Assembly: GCF_002257565.1 (NCBI RefSeq)
Contig: NZ_CP022736.1
Location: 806,001 to 870,000, forward strand
Source: Herbaspirillum sp. meg3
GTDB taxonomy: Bacteria > Pseudomonadota > Gammaproteobacteria > Burkholderiales > Burkholderiaceae_D
Length of the DNA: 64,000 bases
Direction: 5' to 3'
Shown here one piece after another: positions 8,156 through 17,046 of this stretch. Numbering within the stretch: the stretch's first letter is position 1; the number at the start of each line of letters is the position of its first letter. Under the pieces are notes generated by a model. That model saw nothing but the letters and a program-made list of their open reading frames with translations, had not been told where the DNA came from and searched no databases. A program made the position numbers and the translations under genes.

Positions 8156-10075
8156 GTGATGCAGTTCGACCAATTCCTCGGTAAGACGACGACGCCCGGC
8201 ATGCCCCCCGGCGAGCCGCTGGTGAGCGTCAGCGGCCTGTGCGTCAACGCCCGCAAGGACGATGGCTCCTCGGTGGAGATCGTCAAGGACGTCAATTTCA
8301 CCGTGGCCCGCGGCGAAGTGCTGGCGCTGATCGGCGAATCCGGTTCCGGCAAGACCACCATTGCGTTGTCGCTGTTGGGCTATGCGCGCGCCGGTTGCCG
8401 CATCGCCGGTGGCCGGATCCGGATCGGGCGGTTTCAGATCGACCAGATGGATGAGAAGGCGCTGCTGGACATGCGCGGTCACCACGTCGCCTACATCGCG
8501 CAGAGCGCCGCGGCCGCCTTCAACCCGGCGCGCACCCTCATGGATCAGGTCATCGAAAGCGCCCTGCAACACCGCGTGATGGACAAGGCCAGTGCCATGC
8601 GCAAGGCGGTCGACCTGTTTCGCGCGCTGGCCTTGCCGGACCCCGAGCATATTGGCCGGCGCTATCCGCATCAGGTCTCCGGTGGGCAGTTGCAGCGGGT
8701 GATGGCGGCCATGGCTCTGATCACCGATCCTGAGTTGGTGATCTTGGATGAGCCGACAACCGCGCTGGATGTGACCACCCAGATCGAGGTGCTGCGCGCC
8801 TTCAAGAAGGTGGTCAAGGAATTAGGCACGACGGCTGTCTATGTCTCGCACGACCTGGCTGTGGTAGCACAGATGGCTGACCGCATCATTGTGCTGCGCG
8901 ATGGCGCCGTGCGTGAGACCGGTCAGACCGGCCAGGTACTGCACGCTCCGGCCGACAGCTATACGCAAAGCCTGATCGCCGCCGCGGCGCCGGCCTCGCG
9001 CGTGGCGCAGGTGAGAGAGATACCGGATCCGGCGCTGTCTGAGCAGGCCAAGGCGCCGCTGCTGCGCATCAGCGGCCTGATCGCCGGCTATGGCAGCCCG
9101 GATCGTCTGGGCTTGCCGGGAGTGAGAATCCTGGACGATATCAATCTGACGATACAGCGCGGCAGCACGGTCGGCATTATCGGCGAATCGGGATCAGGAA
9201 AGACCACGCTGGCGCGTGCGGTGGCCGGCATGATCGCGCCGGCGCGCGGCAGCATCCAGCTCGATGGCGAAAACCTCTCGCCGTCCCTGGAGGGCCGCAC
9301 CCGCGAACAGTTCCGCCGGGTACAGATCGTGTTTCAGAACGCCGATACGGCGCTCAATCCAGCGCATACGATCGGCCGCATCCTGAACAGGCCGTTGAGC
9401 TTCTATCACGGTCTGAAGGGCGAGGCCATGCGCCGTCGCACGGCCGAGTTACTGGACCTGGTGCGCCTGCCATCAAGTGTGCTCGACCGCCTGCCGGGCG
9501 AGCTCTCGGGTGGCCAGAAGCAGCGCGTGAACCTGGCGCGGGCGCTGGCGGCCAAGCCTGACCTGATTCTGTGCGACGAGGTGACCTCGGCGCTGGATAC
9601 CGTGGTGGCCGCTGCCATCCTGGAATTGCTGGCCGAGCTGCGGCGCGAGCTGCAAGTGTCCTACATGTTCATCAGCCATGACATCAGCACGGTGCGCGCC
9701 ATCTGCGATGACATCGTGGTGCTGTATGCCGGGCGCATGGTGGCCAACCGTCCGCGCGAGGCGATGATGGCACCGCCTTATCACCCGTATTCGCATCTGC
9801 TGCTGTCGTCGGTACCGGCCATGCAGCAGGGGTGGCTGGAACAGGTGTCCGGGGCGGGCCAGCACAAACTGCCGCCGATCGGGCCGGTGGAGGCATCGCC
9901 CGATATCTGTGCCTTCCTGCCGCGTTGCACGATGCGCGTGGACGGCGTGTGCAACGTGGTGCCGCCGCGCCGGCGCAACATGGAACATGGGGGCGAGATC
10001 CTCTGCCATCGTTCCGATGCAGACTTGCAGCAATATCAATCGCCGCTGCTGCCGGTTCCGGGCGTGACCGTATGA
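8156..10075 (+). CDS. Fused double ABC ATPase (DppD-DppF type)
   Basis: A 639-residue protein with two complete ATPase halves. Half one has Walker A GESGSGKTT near residue 60, signature SGGQLQR and Walker B VILDEPTT. Half two has Walker A GESGSGKTT near residue 342, signature SGGQKQR and Walker B LILCDEVTS. The tail has the oligopeptide-transporter C-terminal cysteine-containing extension (CAFLPRCTMRVDGVC). AAGGAG at 8143-8148 serves a GTG at 8156 or the adjacent ATG at 8159; either is possible. It energises the two permeases upstream. Confidence 0.9.
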   Translation: MMQFDQFLGKTTTPGMPPGEPLVSVSGLCVNARKDDGSSVEIVKDVNFTVARGEVLALIGESGSGKTTIALSLLGYARAGCRIAGGRIRIGRFQIDQMDEKALLDMRGHHVAYIAQSAAAAFNPARTLMDQVIESALQHRVMDKASAMRKAVDLFRALALPDPEHIGRRYPHQVSGGQLQRVMAAMALITDPELVILDEPTTALDVTTQIEVLRAFKKVVKELGTTAVYVSHDLAVVAQMADRIIVLRDGAVRETGQTGQVLHAPADSYTQSLIAAAAPASRVAQVREIPDPALSEQAKAPLLRISGLIAGYGSPDRLGLPGVRILDDINLTIQRGSTVGIIGESGSGKTTLARAVAGMIAPARGSIQLDGENLSPSLEGRTREQFRRVQIVFQNADTALNPAHTIGRILNRPLSFYHGLKGEAMRRRTAELLDLVRLPSSVLDRLPGELSGGQKQRVNLARALAAKPDLILCDEVTSALDTVVAAAILELLAELRRELQVSYMFISHDISTVRAICDDIVVLYAGRMVANRPREAMMAPPYHPYSHLLLSSVPAMQQGWLEQVSGAGQHKLPPIGPVEASPDICAFLPRCTMRVDGVCNVVPPRRRNMEHGGEILCHRSDADLQQYQSPLLPVPGVTV

Positions 10076-10166
10076 CGACTTGCCTGCGCAATGGCGCAGG
10101 CATCCCATCCGGGCCGGCGCACAAAGGATATTCGAGTCAATCGCCGGCCCTTATTCAGGAGAAGAA

Positions 10167-10904
10167 ATGACTGCAACGTTGGTGTTGTACCGTGCCTCAG
10201 GCGCGCCTGTTTCAACCGTGTTCCAGAGAAAGGGACTGGGTGACAGTGATCCTTTTGCCCCGTGGCGCGAGATCGCCTGGGAAGGCATCGGCGCGATGAG
10301 CGCCGGTCGCCTGCGCTTCGAAGGATCGCTGGAGATCGCCAGCTTTCCGCATGTGGAAACCCTGGTCGTGGTCGAAGGCGAATTGACCGTGGAAACCGCA
10401 GGCGCTTCGCCGCTGATGCTACAGCCCGGCAGTGGTGTGGTGATCGGTGCGGGCACGGCCCTGCGGGTAGCTACCAGCTCGTCGGCGCTGGTGATGTTCT
10501 GCGCGGCAGCATGCCCGCAAGCGTCGCAAACCGGGGTGTTCCCGCTGCACGCCAAGGCCAACTTCAAGCCTTCGGCCAACTCGCTGCCCAAGGAAATTCT
10601 GCTGGGACCGGTGCCGCAATGCCGCAGTGACAATGTCTTCAATGAAGAGTCCATCAAGTATCTGGCAGGCACTTGGGATTCCACACCATATCACCGTATC
10701 GTGCGTGCGCATCCGGTCAATGAGTTCATGCATCTCCTGGCCGGCGGCGTGCGCTTTGCGGAGCCGGACGGCAGCGTGGTATCGGTGGCTGCCGGCGACG
10801 CGGTTTTCGTGCCGCAGGGCGCGGCGATCGGCTGGGAGAGCAGTGAACGCGTTGCCAAGTTCTACGTGGTGCAAACCGTCCCGGCCGCTATCGAAGGGAA
10901 ATGA
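10167..10904 (+). CDS. Bicupin-domain protein of unknown function
   Basis: A 245-residue protein with two cupin barrels, about residues 45-110 (FPHVETLVVVEGELTV and LQPGSGVVIGAG) and 165-240 (HPVNEFMHLLAGGVRF and VAAGDAVFVPQGAAIGW). The histidine and glutamate of a metal-binding cupin are partly present (H..E in the first repeat, H...E..H in the second). The ATG at 10167 has AGGAGAAGA just upstream. It ends one base before the FAD oxidase gene, so the two are probably co-translated. Possible roles are a metal-dependent isomerase or aminohydrolase, or a regulator; sequence alone does not decide. Confidence 0.8.
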   Translation: MTATLVLYRASGAPVSTVFQRKGLGDSDPFAPWREIAWEGIGAMSAGRLRFEGSLEIASFPHVETLVVVEGELTVETAGASPLMLQPGSGVVIGAGTALRVATSSSALVMFCAAACPQASQTGVFPLHAKANFKPSANSLPKEILLGPVPQCRSDNVFNEESIKYLAGTWDSTPYHRIVRAHPVNEFMHLLAGGVRFAEPDGSVVSVAAGDAVFVPQGAAIGWESSERVAKFYVVQTVPAAIEGK

Positions 10905-10905
10905 C

Positions 10906-12231
10906 ATGTCGCCTCCGCTGAACCTGGTACAGACACCTTCCGTCCCACCGGCCACAGCTGACGTGGTCGTGATCGGAGGAGGCATCATCGGCATCTTCAC
11001 CGCCTATTACCTGGCCCGGCGCGGTGTGTCCGTGGTCGTGGTGGAGAAGGGACGGGTCGGTGCCGAGCAGTCCAGCCGTAACTGGGGCTGGTGCCGCCAG
11101 CAGAACCGCGATGCGCGCGAATTGCCGATGGCCACAAAGAGCATCGACCTGTGGGAGCAGTTCAGCGCTGAGTCCGGCGAGGATACCGGCTTTACGCGCT
11201 GCGGCTTGCTGTATCTGAGTAATGACGATGAAGAACTGGCACGCTGGGCCAGTTGGGGCAAGTTTGCCAAGACCGCCGGCGTGACCACGCATATGCTCGA
11301 CAGTCAGCAAGCCGCCGAGCGCGGCCATGCCACCGGTCGCGCCTGGAAGGGCGGAGTGTTCTCGCCCACCGATGGCACCGCCGATCCGGTCAAGGCCGCA
11401 CCGGCCGTGGCGCGCGCCGTGATGAAGCTGGGCGGCAGCGTGATCCAGCAATGCGCGGCGCGTGGCATCGAGATGGAGGCAGGACGGGTCGCCGGTGTGG
11501 TCACCGAAGCCGGGGTGATCAAGACCAAGACCGTGGTGCTGGCAGGCGGCGCCTGGGCGTCGTCGTTCTGCCGTCAGTTGGGCATCCGCTTCCCGCAAGC
11601 CTCGGTACGCCAATCGATCATGAGCGTGGCGCCCATGGACTATTCGCTGCCCGGGGCACTGTTCACCTCGGGCGTGGCGGCGACGCGGCGCAGCGACGGT
11701 TCCTATGCGCTGGCCATCAGCGGTCGCGCCCGGGTGGATCCGACCGGGCAGTTCCTGCGCTTTTCGCCGCAATTTCTGCCCATGTTCGCCAAACGCTGGC
11801 GCAGCCTGTCGCCGGGCGGCCTGGACGCGCTGCGCAGTGGCCATGAGACGTTGTCGCGCTGGCGCCTGGATGCACCTACGCCGATGGAGCGCATGCGCAT
11901 CCTTGATCCCAAGGCCGATCCGGTGGCCATCCGTGCCACCCTCCGGCGCGCCATTGAGCTGCTGCCGGAATTACGCAGCGCCAGGGTCACGCATACCTGG
12001 GCCGGTTACGTTGACAGCACGCCCGATGGGGTGCCTGGCATCGGCGAAGTGCCGCAGGTGCCCGGACTGATTCTGGCCGCAGGTTTCTCCGGCCACGGCT
12101 TCGGGATTGGCCCCGGGGCGGGTCATCTCATTGCCGACCTGGCGACGGGTGCCGAACCCCTCGTCGACCCCTCACCGTATCACCCGGCCCGCTTTGCCCG
12201 CTCCGCGTGGGGCAAGGTGTCTGATTTCTAG
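10906..12231 (+). CDS. FAD-dependent oxidoreductase, DadA/PuuB-like
   Basis: A 441-residue full-length DAO-superfamily flavoprotein. The FAD-binding motif VVVIGGGIIGIFTAYYLARRG occupies about residues 20-40, followed by VVEKG and the SSRNWGWCRQQNRD segment. The C-terminus carries TPDGVPGIGEVPQVPGLILAAGFSGHGFGIGPGAG in split form, the usual substrate/FAD closing region. It probably oxidises an amine to an imine or aldehyde, using the downstream aldehyde dehydrogenase as partner. It is a distant relative of the partial oxidase at 1-1120, so the island contains two such enzymes. Confidence 0.9.
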   Translation: MSPPLNLVQTPSVPPATADVVVIGGGIIGIFTAYYLARRGVSVVVVEKGRVGAEQSSRNWGWCRQQNRDARELPMATKSIDLWEQFSAESGEDTGFTRCGLLYLSNDDEELARWASWGKFAKTAGVTTHMLDSQQAAERGHATGRAWKGGVFSPTDGTADPVKAAPAVARAVMKLGGSVIQQCAARGIEMEAGRVAGVVTEAGVIKTKTVVLAGGAWASSFCRQLGIRFPQASVRQSIMSVAPMDYSLPGALFTSGVAATRRSDGSYALAISGRARVDPTGQFLRFSPQFLPMFAKRWRSLSPGGLDALRSGHETLSRWRLDAPTPMERMRILDPKADPVAIRATLRRAIELLPELRSARVTHTWAGYVDSTPDGVPGIGEVPQVPGLILAAGFSGHGFGIGPGAGHLIADLATGAEPLVDPSPYHPARFARSAWGKVSDF

Positions 12232-12286
12232 GCGTCGCAGGGCCTCCTGTCGCGAAGGCAGGTCATCACCGCAAGGACATACTGCA

Positions 12287-13744
12287 ATGACATCACCACT
12301 GCATCACCTTCAGCAAGCCGGCCGGCTGGAGCGTTTCTTCATCGACGGTCAATGGGTACTGCCGGAGGGCCGCGAACGTGCCGCCGTGATCTGCCCGTCC
12401 ACCGAAGAGAGCTTGTGCGAGATCGCAATGGGCGATGCGCGGGATGTCGAGCGCTCGGTGCAGGCTGCGCGCAGGGCTTTCCCGGCCTGGTCGGCAACGC
12501 CTCCGCAGCAGCGCGCAGCGTTGTTGGGGCGGATCCATGCGCTGTTGCTGGAGCGCAGCGAACTGTTCGCCACCGCGCTTACGCTCGAGATGGGCGCGCC
12601 GATCGGCTATGCCCGCAGTGCGCATGTGCCGCTGGCGGCCGAACACCTGCGGGTGGCGCGCGACAACCTGGCGAGTTATCCCTTCATCCGGCCACGCGGC
12701 ACGACGGCGATCCTGCGCGAACCCATCGGCGTGTGTGCACTGATCACTCCCTGGAACTGGCCGATCTACCAGATCACCGCCAAGGTCGGGCCGGCGCTGG
12801 CGGCAGGCTGTACGGTGGTATTGAAGCCGAGCGAACTCTCGCCGTTGTCGGCCTTGCTGTTCGCCGAGATCGTCGCTGAAGCCGGCGTACCGGCAGGTGT
12901 CTTCAATCTGGTCAGCGGCACCGGCGCCGAAGTCGGTGCGGCGCTGGCCGCGCATCCTCAGGTGGACATGGTGTCGATTACCGGCTCCACCCGCGCGGGT
13001 GTGCTGGTGGCCCAGGCAGCGGCACCGGGCGTCAAGCGTGTGGCCCAGGAGCTGGGCGGCAAGTCGCCCAATGTCGTGCTGCCGGATGCCGACCTGGCGC
13101 AGGCCATTCCGCACGGCGTGGCGGCTGCGTTCCGCAATATGGGCCAGTCGTGCAGCGCCCCCACGCGCCTGATCGTACCGCGTAACCAGCTTGATCGTGT
13201 TCATCAACTGGCCTTGGCGGCGCTGGGACTGATGAAGGTCGGCGATCCGATGGATGCGGCGACCACCCATGGCCCCCTTGCCAATCGCGCGCAGTTCGAG
13301 CGGGTACAGCAGATGATCGAGGCAGGATTGCAGGACGGCGCCCCTCTGCTGGCGGGCGGGCCGGGGCGGCCCGAGGGATTGGAGCGCGGCTTCTATGCGC
13401 GGCCGACCATCTTTTCCGACGTGCATACGAATATGGTGATCGCACAGCAGGAAATTTTTGGCCCGGTGCTGGCGATCCTGCCCTACGACACAGTGGAGGA
13501 AGCCATCGCTATCGCCAACGATACGGTCTATGGCCTGGGTGCCCATGTGCAGGGAAGGGACAAGGAACAGCTGCGCGCGGTGGCTGCGTGCATTCATTCA
13601 GGCCAGGTCCACTTGAACTACCCCCCGTGGGATCCGCAGGCACCGTTCGGCGGCTACAAACAATCCGGTAACGGGCGCGAGTACGGTGTCGAGGGGATGG
13701 AGGAATACATGGAGGTGAAATCGGTCCTCGGGTACTACGAGTGA
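12287..13744 (+). CDS. NAD(P)+-dependent aldehyde dehydrogenase
   Basis: A 485-residue aldehyde dehydrogenase of normal length. Key residues are visible: N157 in TPWNWP, the cofactor loop ITGSTRAG at 231-238, general base E255 in AQELGGKSPN, and catalytic C289 in NMGQSCSAPTR. The C-terminal E in QQEIFGPVL is also present. The ATG at 12287 follows AAGGA by nine bases, 55 bases after the FAD oxidase stop. It most likely oxidises the aldehyde produced by that oxidase to a carboxylate. Substrate class cannot be fixed from sequence. Confidence 0.92.
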   Translation: MTSPLHHLQQAGRLERFFIDGQWVLPEGRERAAVICPSTEESLCEIAMGDARDVERSVQAARRAFPAWSATPPQQRAALLGRIHALLLERSELFATALTLEMGAPIGYARSAHVPLAAEHLRVARDNLASYPFIRPRGTTAILREPIGVCALITPWNWPIYQITAKVGPALAAGCTVVLKPSELSPLSALLFAEIVAEAGVPAGVFNLVSGTGAEVGAALAAHPQVDMVSITGSTRAGVLVAQAAAPGVKRVAQELGGKSPNVVLPDADLAQAIPHGVAAAFRNMGQSCSAPTRLIVPRNQLDRVHQLALAALGLMKVGDPMDAATTHGPLANRAQFERVQQMIEAGLQDGAPLLAGGPGRPEGLERGFYARPTIFSDVHTNMVIAQQEIFGPVLAILPYDTVEEAIAIANDTVYGLGAHVQGRDKEQLRAVAACIHSGQVHLNYPPWDPQAPFGGYKQSGNGREYGVEGMEEYMEVKSVLGYYE

Positions 13745-13816
13745 AAGCTGGTTCAACATATCAGGCCGGGCGCTGCAACGTGAGCGGCTGACTGGCAGTT
13801 TTAAAAGGTATCGCGC

Positions 13817-15001
13817 ATGGAAATTCCTGTCACTCCCGATTCAATACTGAGTACCCATCGTTCGCACTGGGCAAGCCTGCGCCGCGATTTGCACGCCCAT
13901 CCTGAGCTGCGGTTCGAAGAACATCGCACGGCAGAGGTGGTTGCCAACGAACTCCAGGCGCTGGGCTACCAGGTCGTACGCGGCCTGGGTGGAACCGGCG
14001 TGGTTGCCAGCTTGCCCGGCGCCGACCGGCAGCGCGGTATCGTTCTGCGGGCCGACATGGATGCCTTGCCGATCCAGGAAACCAATGATTTCGCCCATGC
14101 CTCCTGCACGCACGGGATCATGCATGCCTGCGGGCATGACGGTCATACCGTGATGTTGCTGGGCGCCGCGCGCGTATTGAAGCAGATGCCGCAATTGCCC
14201 GGCGCGGTACATTTTGTGTTCCAGCCCGGCGAGGAGGGCGGTGCGGGGGCGCGCAAGATGATTGATGACGGCCTGTTCGAGCAGTTTCCGACCGAGGCGG
14301 TGTTCGGCATGCATAACTGGCCTGGCCTGCCGGCGGGACATTTCGGATTGCGCACCGGCCCCATCATGGCTGCCGGCTCACGTCTGAAAATCACTATTTA
14401 CGGCAAGGGTGCGCACGCGGCACAACCCCACCTGGGACTGGATCCGATCCCGCTGGCCTGCTCTATCGTACTGCAATGCCAGACCATCGTCGCACGGCAC
14501 AAGGATCCAGTCGACCCGGCCGTCATCTCAGTGTGCATGATTCATGCGGGCGATACCGACAATGTCATTCCGGGACGGGCTGAACTGCGCGGTACCATCC
14601 GCACGCTGTCGTCTTCATTGCAGCAGAAACTGCAGTGCGATATCCGCAAGATGAGTGAGGCATTGGCTGGTGCCTACGGAGCGCAGGTCGAGGTCGAGTT
14701 CTTCCAGTATTACCCGGCCACGATCAATACGCCGAGCGAGACGGCATTTTGCGAGAGCATCATTCGCGAGACCTTCGGCGATGCGCGTATTCGGGCTGAT
14801 ATTGCGGCGAACATGACCTCGGAAGACTTCGGTTTCATGCTGGAGGAGCGCCCGGGAACCTATGTGCTGATAGGTAATGCAGCCGAAGGGAAAGGGGCTC
14901 CATCATTACATCATCCCCAATACGACTTCAACGACGATGTCATCGAAGAGGGCGTGCGGTATTGGGTGGCGTTGGCTCAGCGTTATTTCACTGCCAGGTA
15001 A
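13817..15001 (+). CDS. M20-family amidohydrolase (hippurate hydrolase/N-acyl-amino-acid hydrolase type)
   Basis: A 394-residue metallo-amidohydrolase. Metal ligands are seen in HACGHDGH (103-110), the catalytic/ligand GEE at 138-140, and FGMHN. The dimerisation insert begins around residue 190. The family cleaves N-acyl amino acids, hippurate or IAA conjugates. It is last in the plus-strand run, 72 bases after the aldehyde dehydrogenase, and convergent with the Lrp gene. It has a homologue in the second ABC cluster at 34844-36022. It may deacylate the imported compound, possibly in balance with the GNAT at 2276-3166. Confidence 0.9.
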   Translation: MEIPVTPDSILSTHRSHWASLRRDLHAHPELRFEEHRTAEVVANELQALGYQVVRGLGGTGVVASLPGADRQRGIVLRADMDALPIQETNDFAHASCTHGIMHACGHDGHTVMLLGAARVLKQMPQLPGAVHFVFQPGEEGGAGARKMIDDGLFEQFPTEAVFGMHNWPGLPAGHFGLRTGPIMAAGSRLKITIYGKGAHAAQPHLGLDPIPLACSIVLQCQTIVARHKDPVDPAVISVCMIHAGDTDNVIPGRAELRGTIRTLSSSLQQKLQCDIRKMSEALAGAYGAQVEVEFFQYYPATINTPSETAFCESIIRETFGDARIRADIAANMTSEDFGFMLEERPGTYVLIGNAAEGKGAPSLHHPQYDFNDDVIEEGVRYWVALAQRYFTAR

Positions 15002-15164
15002 GACGATGCAGTGGCTTCAAAAAATCCGCCTTTTTTCACCTTGTGATGACGGCTGTAGAGAACCGGCGCCACATCAACCATGTGTTTTCCGATTTCATTT
15101 CCTGACCATAGGCGTTTAGAAAAAATGATGCACAGGCTCTTATGCGAAGACGTCGGCAGCGTGA

Positions 15165-15668
15165 TTACTTCCAGCTCGATGTCCCCGTTGCGATGACTGC
15201 CACCGGATCGCTGCGTTGCTTATAGGGGTGGCGCAACACGATACGGCTGGCGAATTTTTCTATGCCGATGTCATCTTCCAAGAGCTGTTCCATCAGCGCT
15301 TGAAACAGGGAGACAGAGGGGGCGATGATTTTCAGCAAATAATCGTAGCCGCCACTGACGTTATAGCAATCCACGATCTCTGAATATTTGCTGGCTCCGG
15401 CCTCGAATTTTCGGAAATCGGCAGGCCGATGGCTGTTGAGGGTGACTTCAGAAAACACCACCACATTGCTGCCCAGTTTGTCCAGCGAGATGGCGGCGCC
15501 GTAGCCCGCGATGACGCCGCTCTCCTCAAGACGCTTGGTACGCGTCAGGCATGGACTCGGACTCAGGCTGATCGCCTCGGCAAGTTCCACGTTCGAACAG
15601 CGCCCCTCGCGCTGAAGGTGCTCCAGAATCTTGATGTCGATACGGTCGAGGGGATCTGTGGGTCGCAT
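15165..15668 (-). CDS. Lrp/AsnC-family transcriptional regulator
   Basis: A 167-residue regulator with an N-terminal winged helix-turn-helix (LDRIDIKILEHLQREGR then NVELAEAISLSPSPCLTRTKRLEESG) and a C-terminal RAM/ligand-binding domain containing NVSGGYDYLLKI. It lies 22 bases after the class III PLP enzyme stop, so it may be the last gene of that operon or be separately transcribed. Lrp regulators of this type usually sense the amino acid whose catabolism they control; here it probably governs the kinase/phospho-lyase operon and perhaps the facing ABC run. Confidence 0.9.
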   Translation of the reverse strand: MRPTDPLDRIDIKILEHLQREGRCSNVELAEAISLSPSPCLTRTKRLEESGVIAGYGAAISLDKLGSNVVVFSEVTLNSHRPADFRKFEAGASKYSEIVDCYNVSGGYDYLLKIIAPSVSLFQALMEQLLEDDIGIEKFASRIVLRHPYKQRSDPVAVIATGTSSWK

Positions 15669-15690
15669 GAATTGATCATAACATCGGTTT

Positions 15691-17046
15691 CTACTTCAAA
15701 GCCGAGGCCGCTGCGGCTTCTGTCAGGGCTTCATCGAGGGCGTCGATCACCATCCCGGTTTGCTCGGCCGTCAATACCAGCGGAGGCCGGATTTTCAGCA
15801 CATTGTGTCCCATGGCGCAGGCACTGAGCAGCACTCCCTTGTGCCGCATCCGGTTGACGACCTGGCTGGTCAAGCTGCGGTCGGGTGCGCGCGATGAGCG
15901 AGAGGAAACCAGTTCCACCCCGACGAACAGGCCTGCACTGCGGACGTCGCCGATGGCTTCGTGCCGTCCGGCCAGTTTGGAAATGCCATCGAGCAAAACC
16001 GAACCCACCTTGCGGGCATGCTCAATCAGACCGTCCCGTTCGATTGTCTTGAGCACCGCAAGGGCTGCCGCACACGATACGGTGTTGCCGCCAAACGTAT
16101 TGAAATACCTGGAGCGCTGACCGAACTCCTGCAACGCGTCTTTGGTTGCCAGCAGCCCGGCAACCGGTTGTCCGTTGCCCATCGGCTTACCCATGGTCAC
16201 GAGATCCGGGATCACGCCGTGACGCTGGAATCCCCACATGTGCTCCCCGGTTCGTCCGAAGCCTGGCTGGACCTCGTCAGCGATGAACAGACCGCCGGCG
16301 CGCTTGATTGCTTCGACCGCGCCCTTCAGGAAGCCGGCCGGGCCAGGCAGGATGCCGTCGCTGGTGAACAGTGAATCGACGATCAGCGCTGCCGGCTTGA
16401 TGCCATGACGCTGCAGGTCGGCGATGGCGGCCTCGACGTCGTGTGTGAAGCGCTCGCCCAGATCGGCGTCATCGGCGTGATAGCGACGCGGAGCCGGAAC
16501 CAGCCTGACATGGGCGCCCAGGTCGACCGAGGTTCCCAGTGATGGCGAGAACTGGGACACGGCGTCCGTGATGCCGTGATAGGCGGTCTCCGTCACGATC
16601 ACGCCGGTGCCACCGGTGCGGATCTTGGCGATACGGTAGGCCAGATCGTTCGCCTCGCTGCCGGTACACGTCAGCATCAGATGCGCTAGTGCTGTTTCCG
16701 GGACAGTCGCCAGCAGGCGCTCCGCCAGCTCCAGAATCGTTTCATGCAGATAGCGGGTGTTCGTGCCGAGCGTCTGGACCTGGCGGCAGATGGCCTCGGT
16801 CACTGCAGGGTGGCAGTGGCCCAGCGAAGTGACGTTGTTGTAGACGTCGAGGTAACGTCGGCCTTCCGGATCGATGAGCCAGACGCCTTCGCCCCGTACG
16901 ATATGCAGCGGGTGTTCGTACATCAGCCGATAGGCGGGGCCAAGCAGCGCATCGCGGCGCTCGATCAGCGCCCCGGTGACAGGCCCGACGTCGGCTCGTC
17001 CGGGGATGTAGGCATTCACCATATTGAGGTCAGTAGTACTCTTCAT
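15691..17046 (-). CDS. Class III PLP enzyme, AGXT2L-like (predicted amino-alcohol phosphate phospho-lyase)
   Basis: A 451-residue fold-type I PLP protein. The cofactor lysine is K287 in TMGKPMGNGQP, the aspartate is D257 in ADEVQ, and the phosphate loop is GSEAND at 129-134. Several stretches (YLDVYNNVTSLGHCHP, TNTRYLHE, YFNTFGGNTVSCA, NVLKIRPPLV) resemble animal ETNPPL/PHYKPL, which split O-phosphoethanolamine or 5-phosphohydroxylysine into aldehyde, ammonia and phosphate, more than ordinary transaminases. Its start overlaps the kinase stop by 4 bases (ATGA). The kinase neighbour supports a phospho-lyase role; a normal omega-aminotransferase remains possible. Confidence 0.85.
   Translation of the reverse strand: MKSTTDLNMVNAYIPGRADVGPVTGALIERRDALLGPAYRLMYEHPLHIVRGEGVWLIDPEGRRYLDVYNNVTSLGHCHPAVTEAICRQVQTLGTNTRYLHETILELAERLLATVPETALAHLMLTCTGSEANDLAYRIAKIRTGGTGVIVTETAYHGITDAVSQFSPSLGTSVDLGAHVRLVPAPRRYHADDADLGERFTHDVEAAIADLQRHGIKPAALIVDSLFTSDGILPGPAGFLKGAVEAIKRAGGLFIADEVQPGFGRTGEHMWGFQRHGVIPDLVTMGKPMGNGQPVAGLLATKDALQEFGQRSRYFNTFGGNTVSCAAALAVLKTIERDGLIEHARKVGSVLLDGISKLAGRHEAIGDVRSAGLFVGVELVSSRSSRAPDRSLTSQVVNRMRHKGVLLSACAMGHNVLKIRPPLVLTAEQTGMVIDALDEALTEAAAASALK

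Noticed and set aside
12287..17046. Interpretation of the aldehyde dehydrogenase, M20 hydrolase, Lrp and class III enzyme as an ectoine degradation cluster
   Set aside because: No ectoine hydrolase is present, and the class III enzyme resembles phospho-lyases paired with a kinase rather than DoeD.
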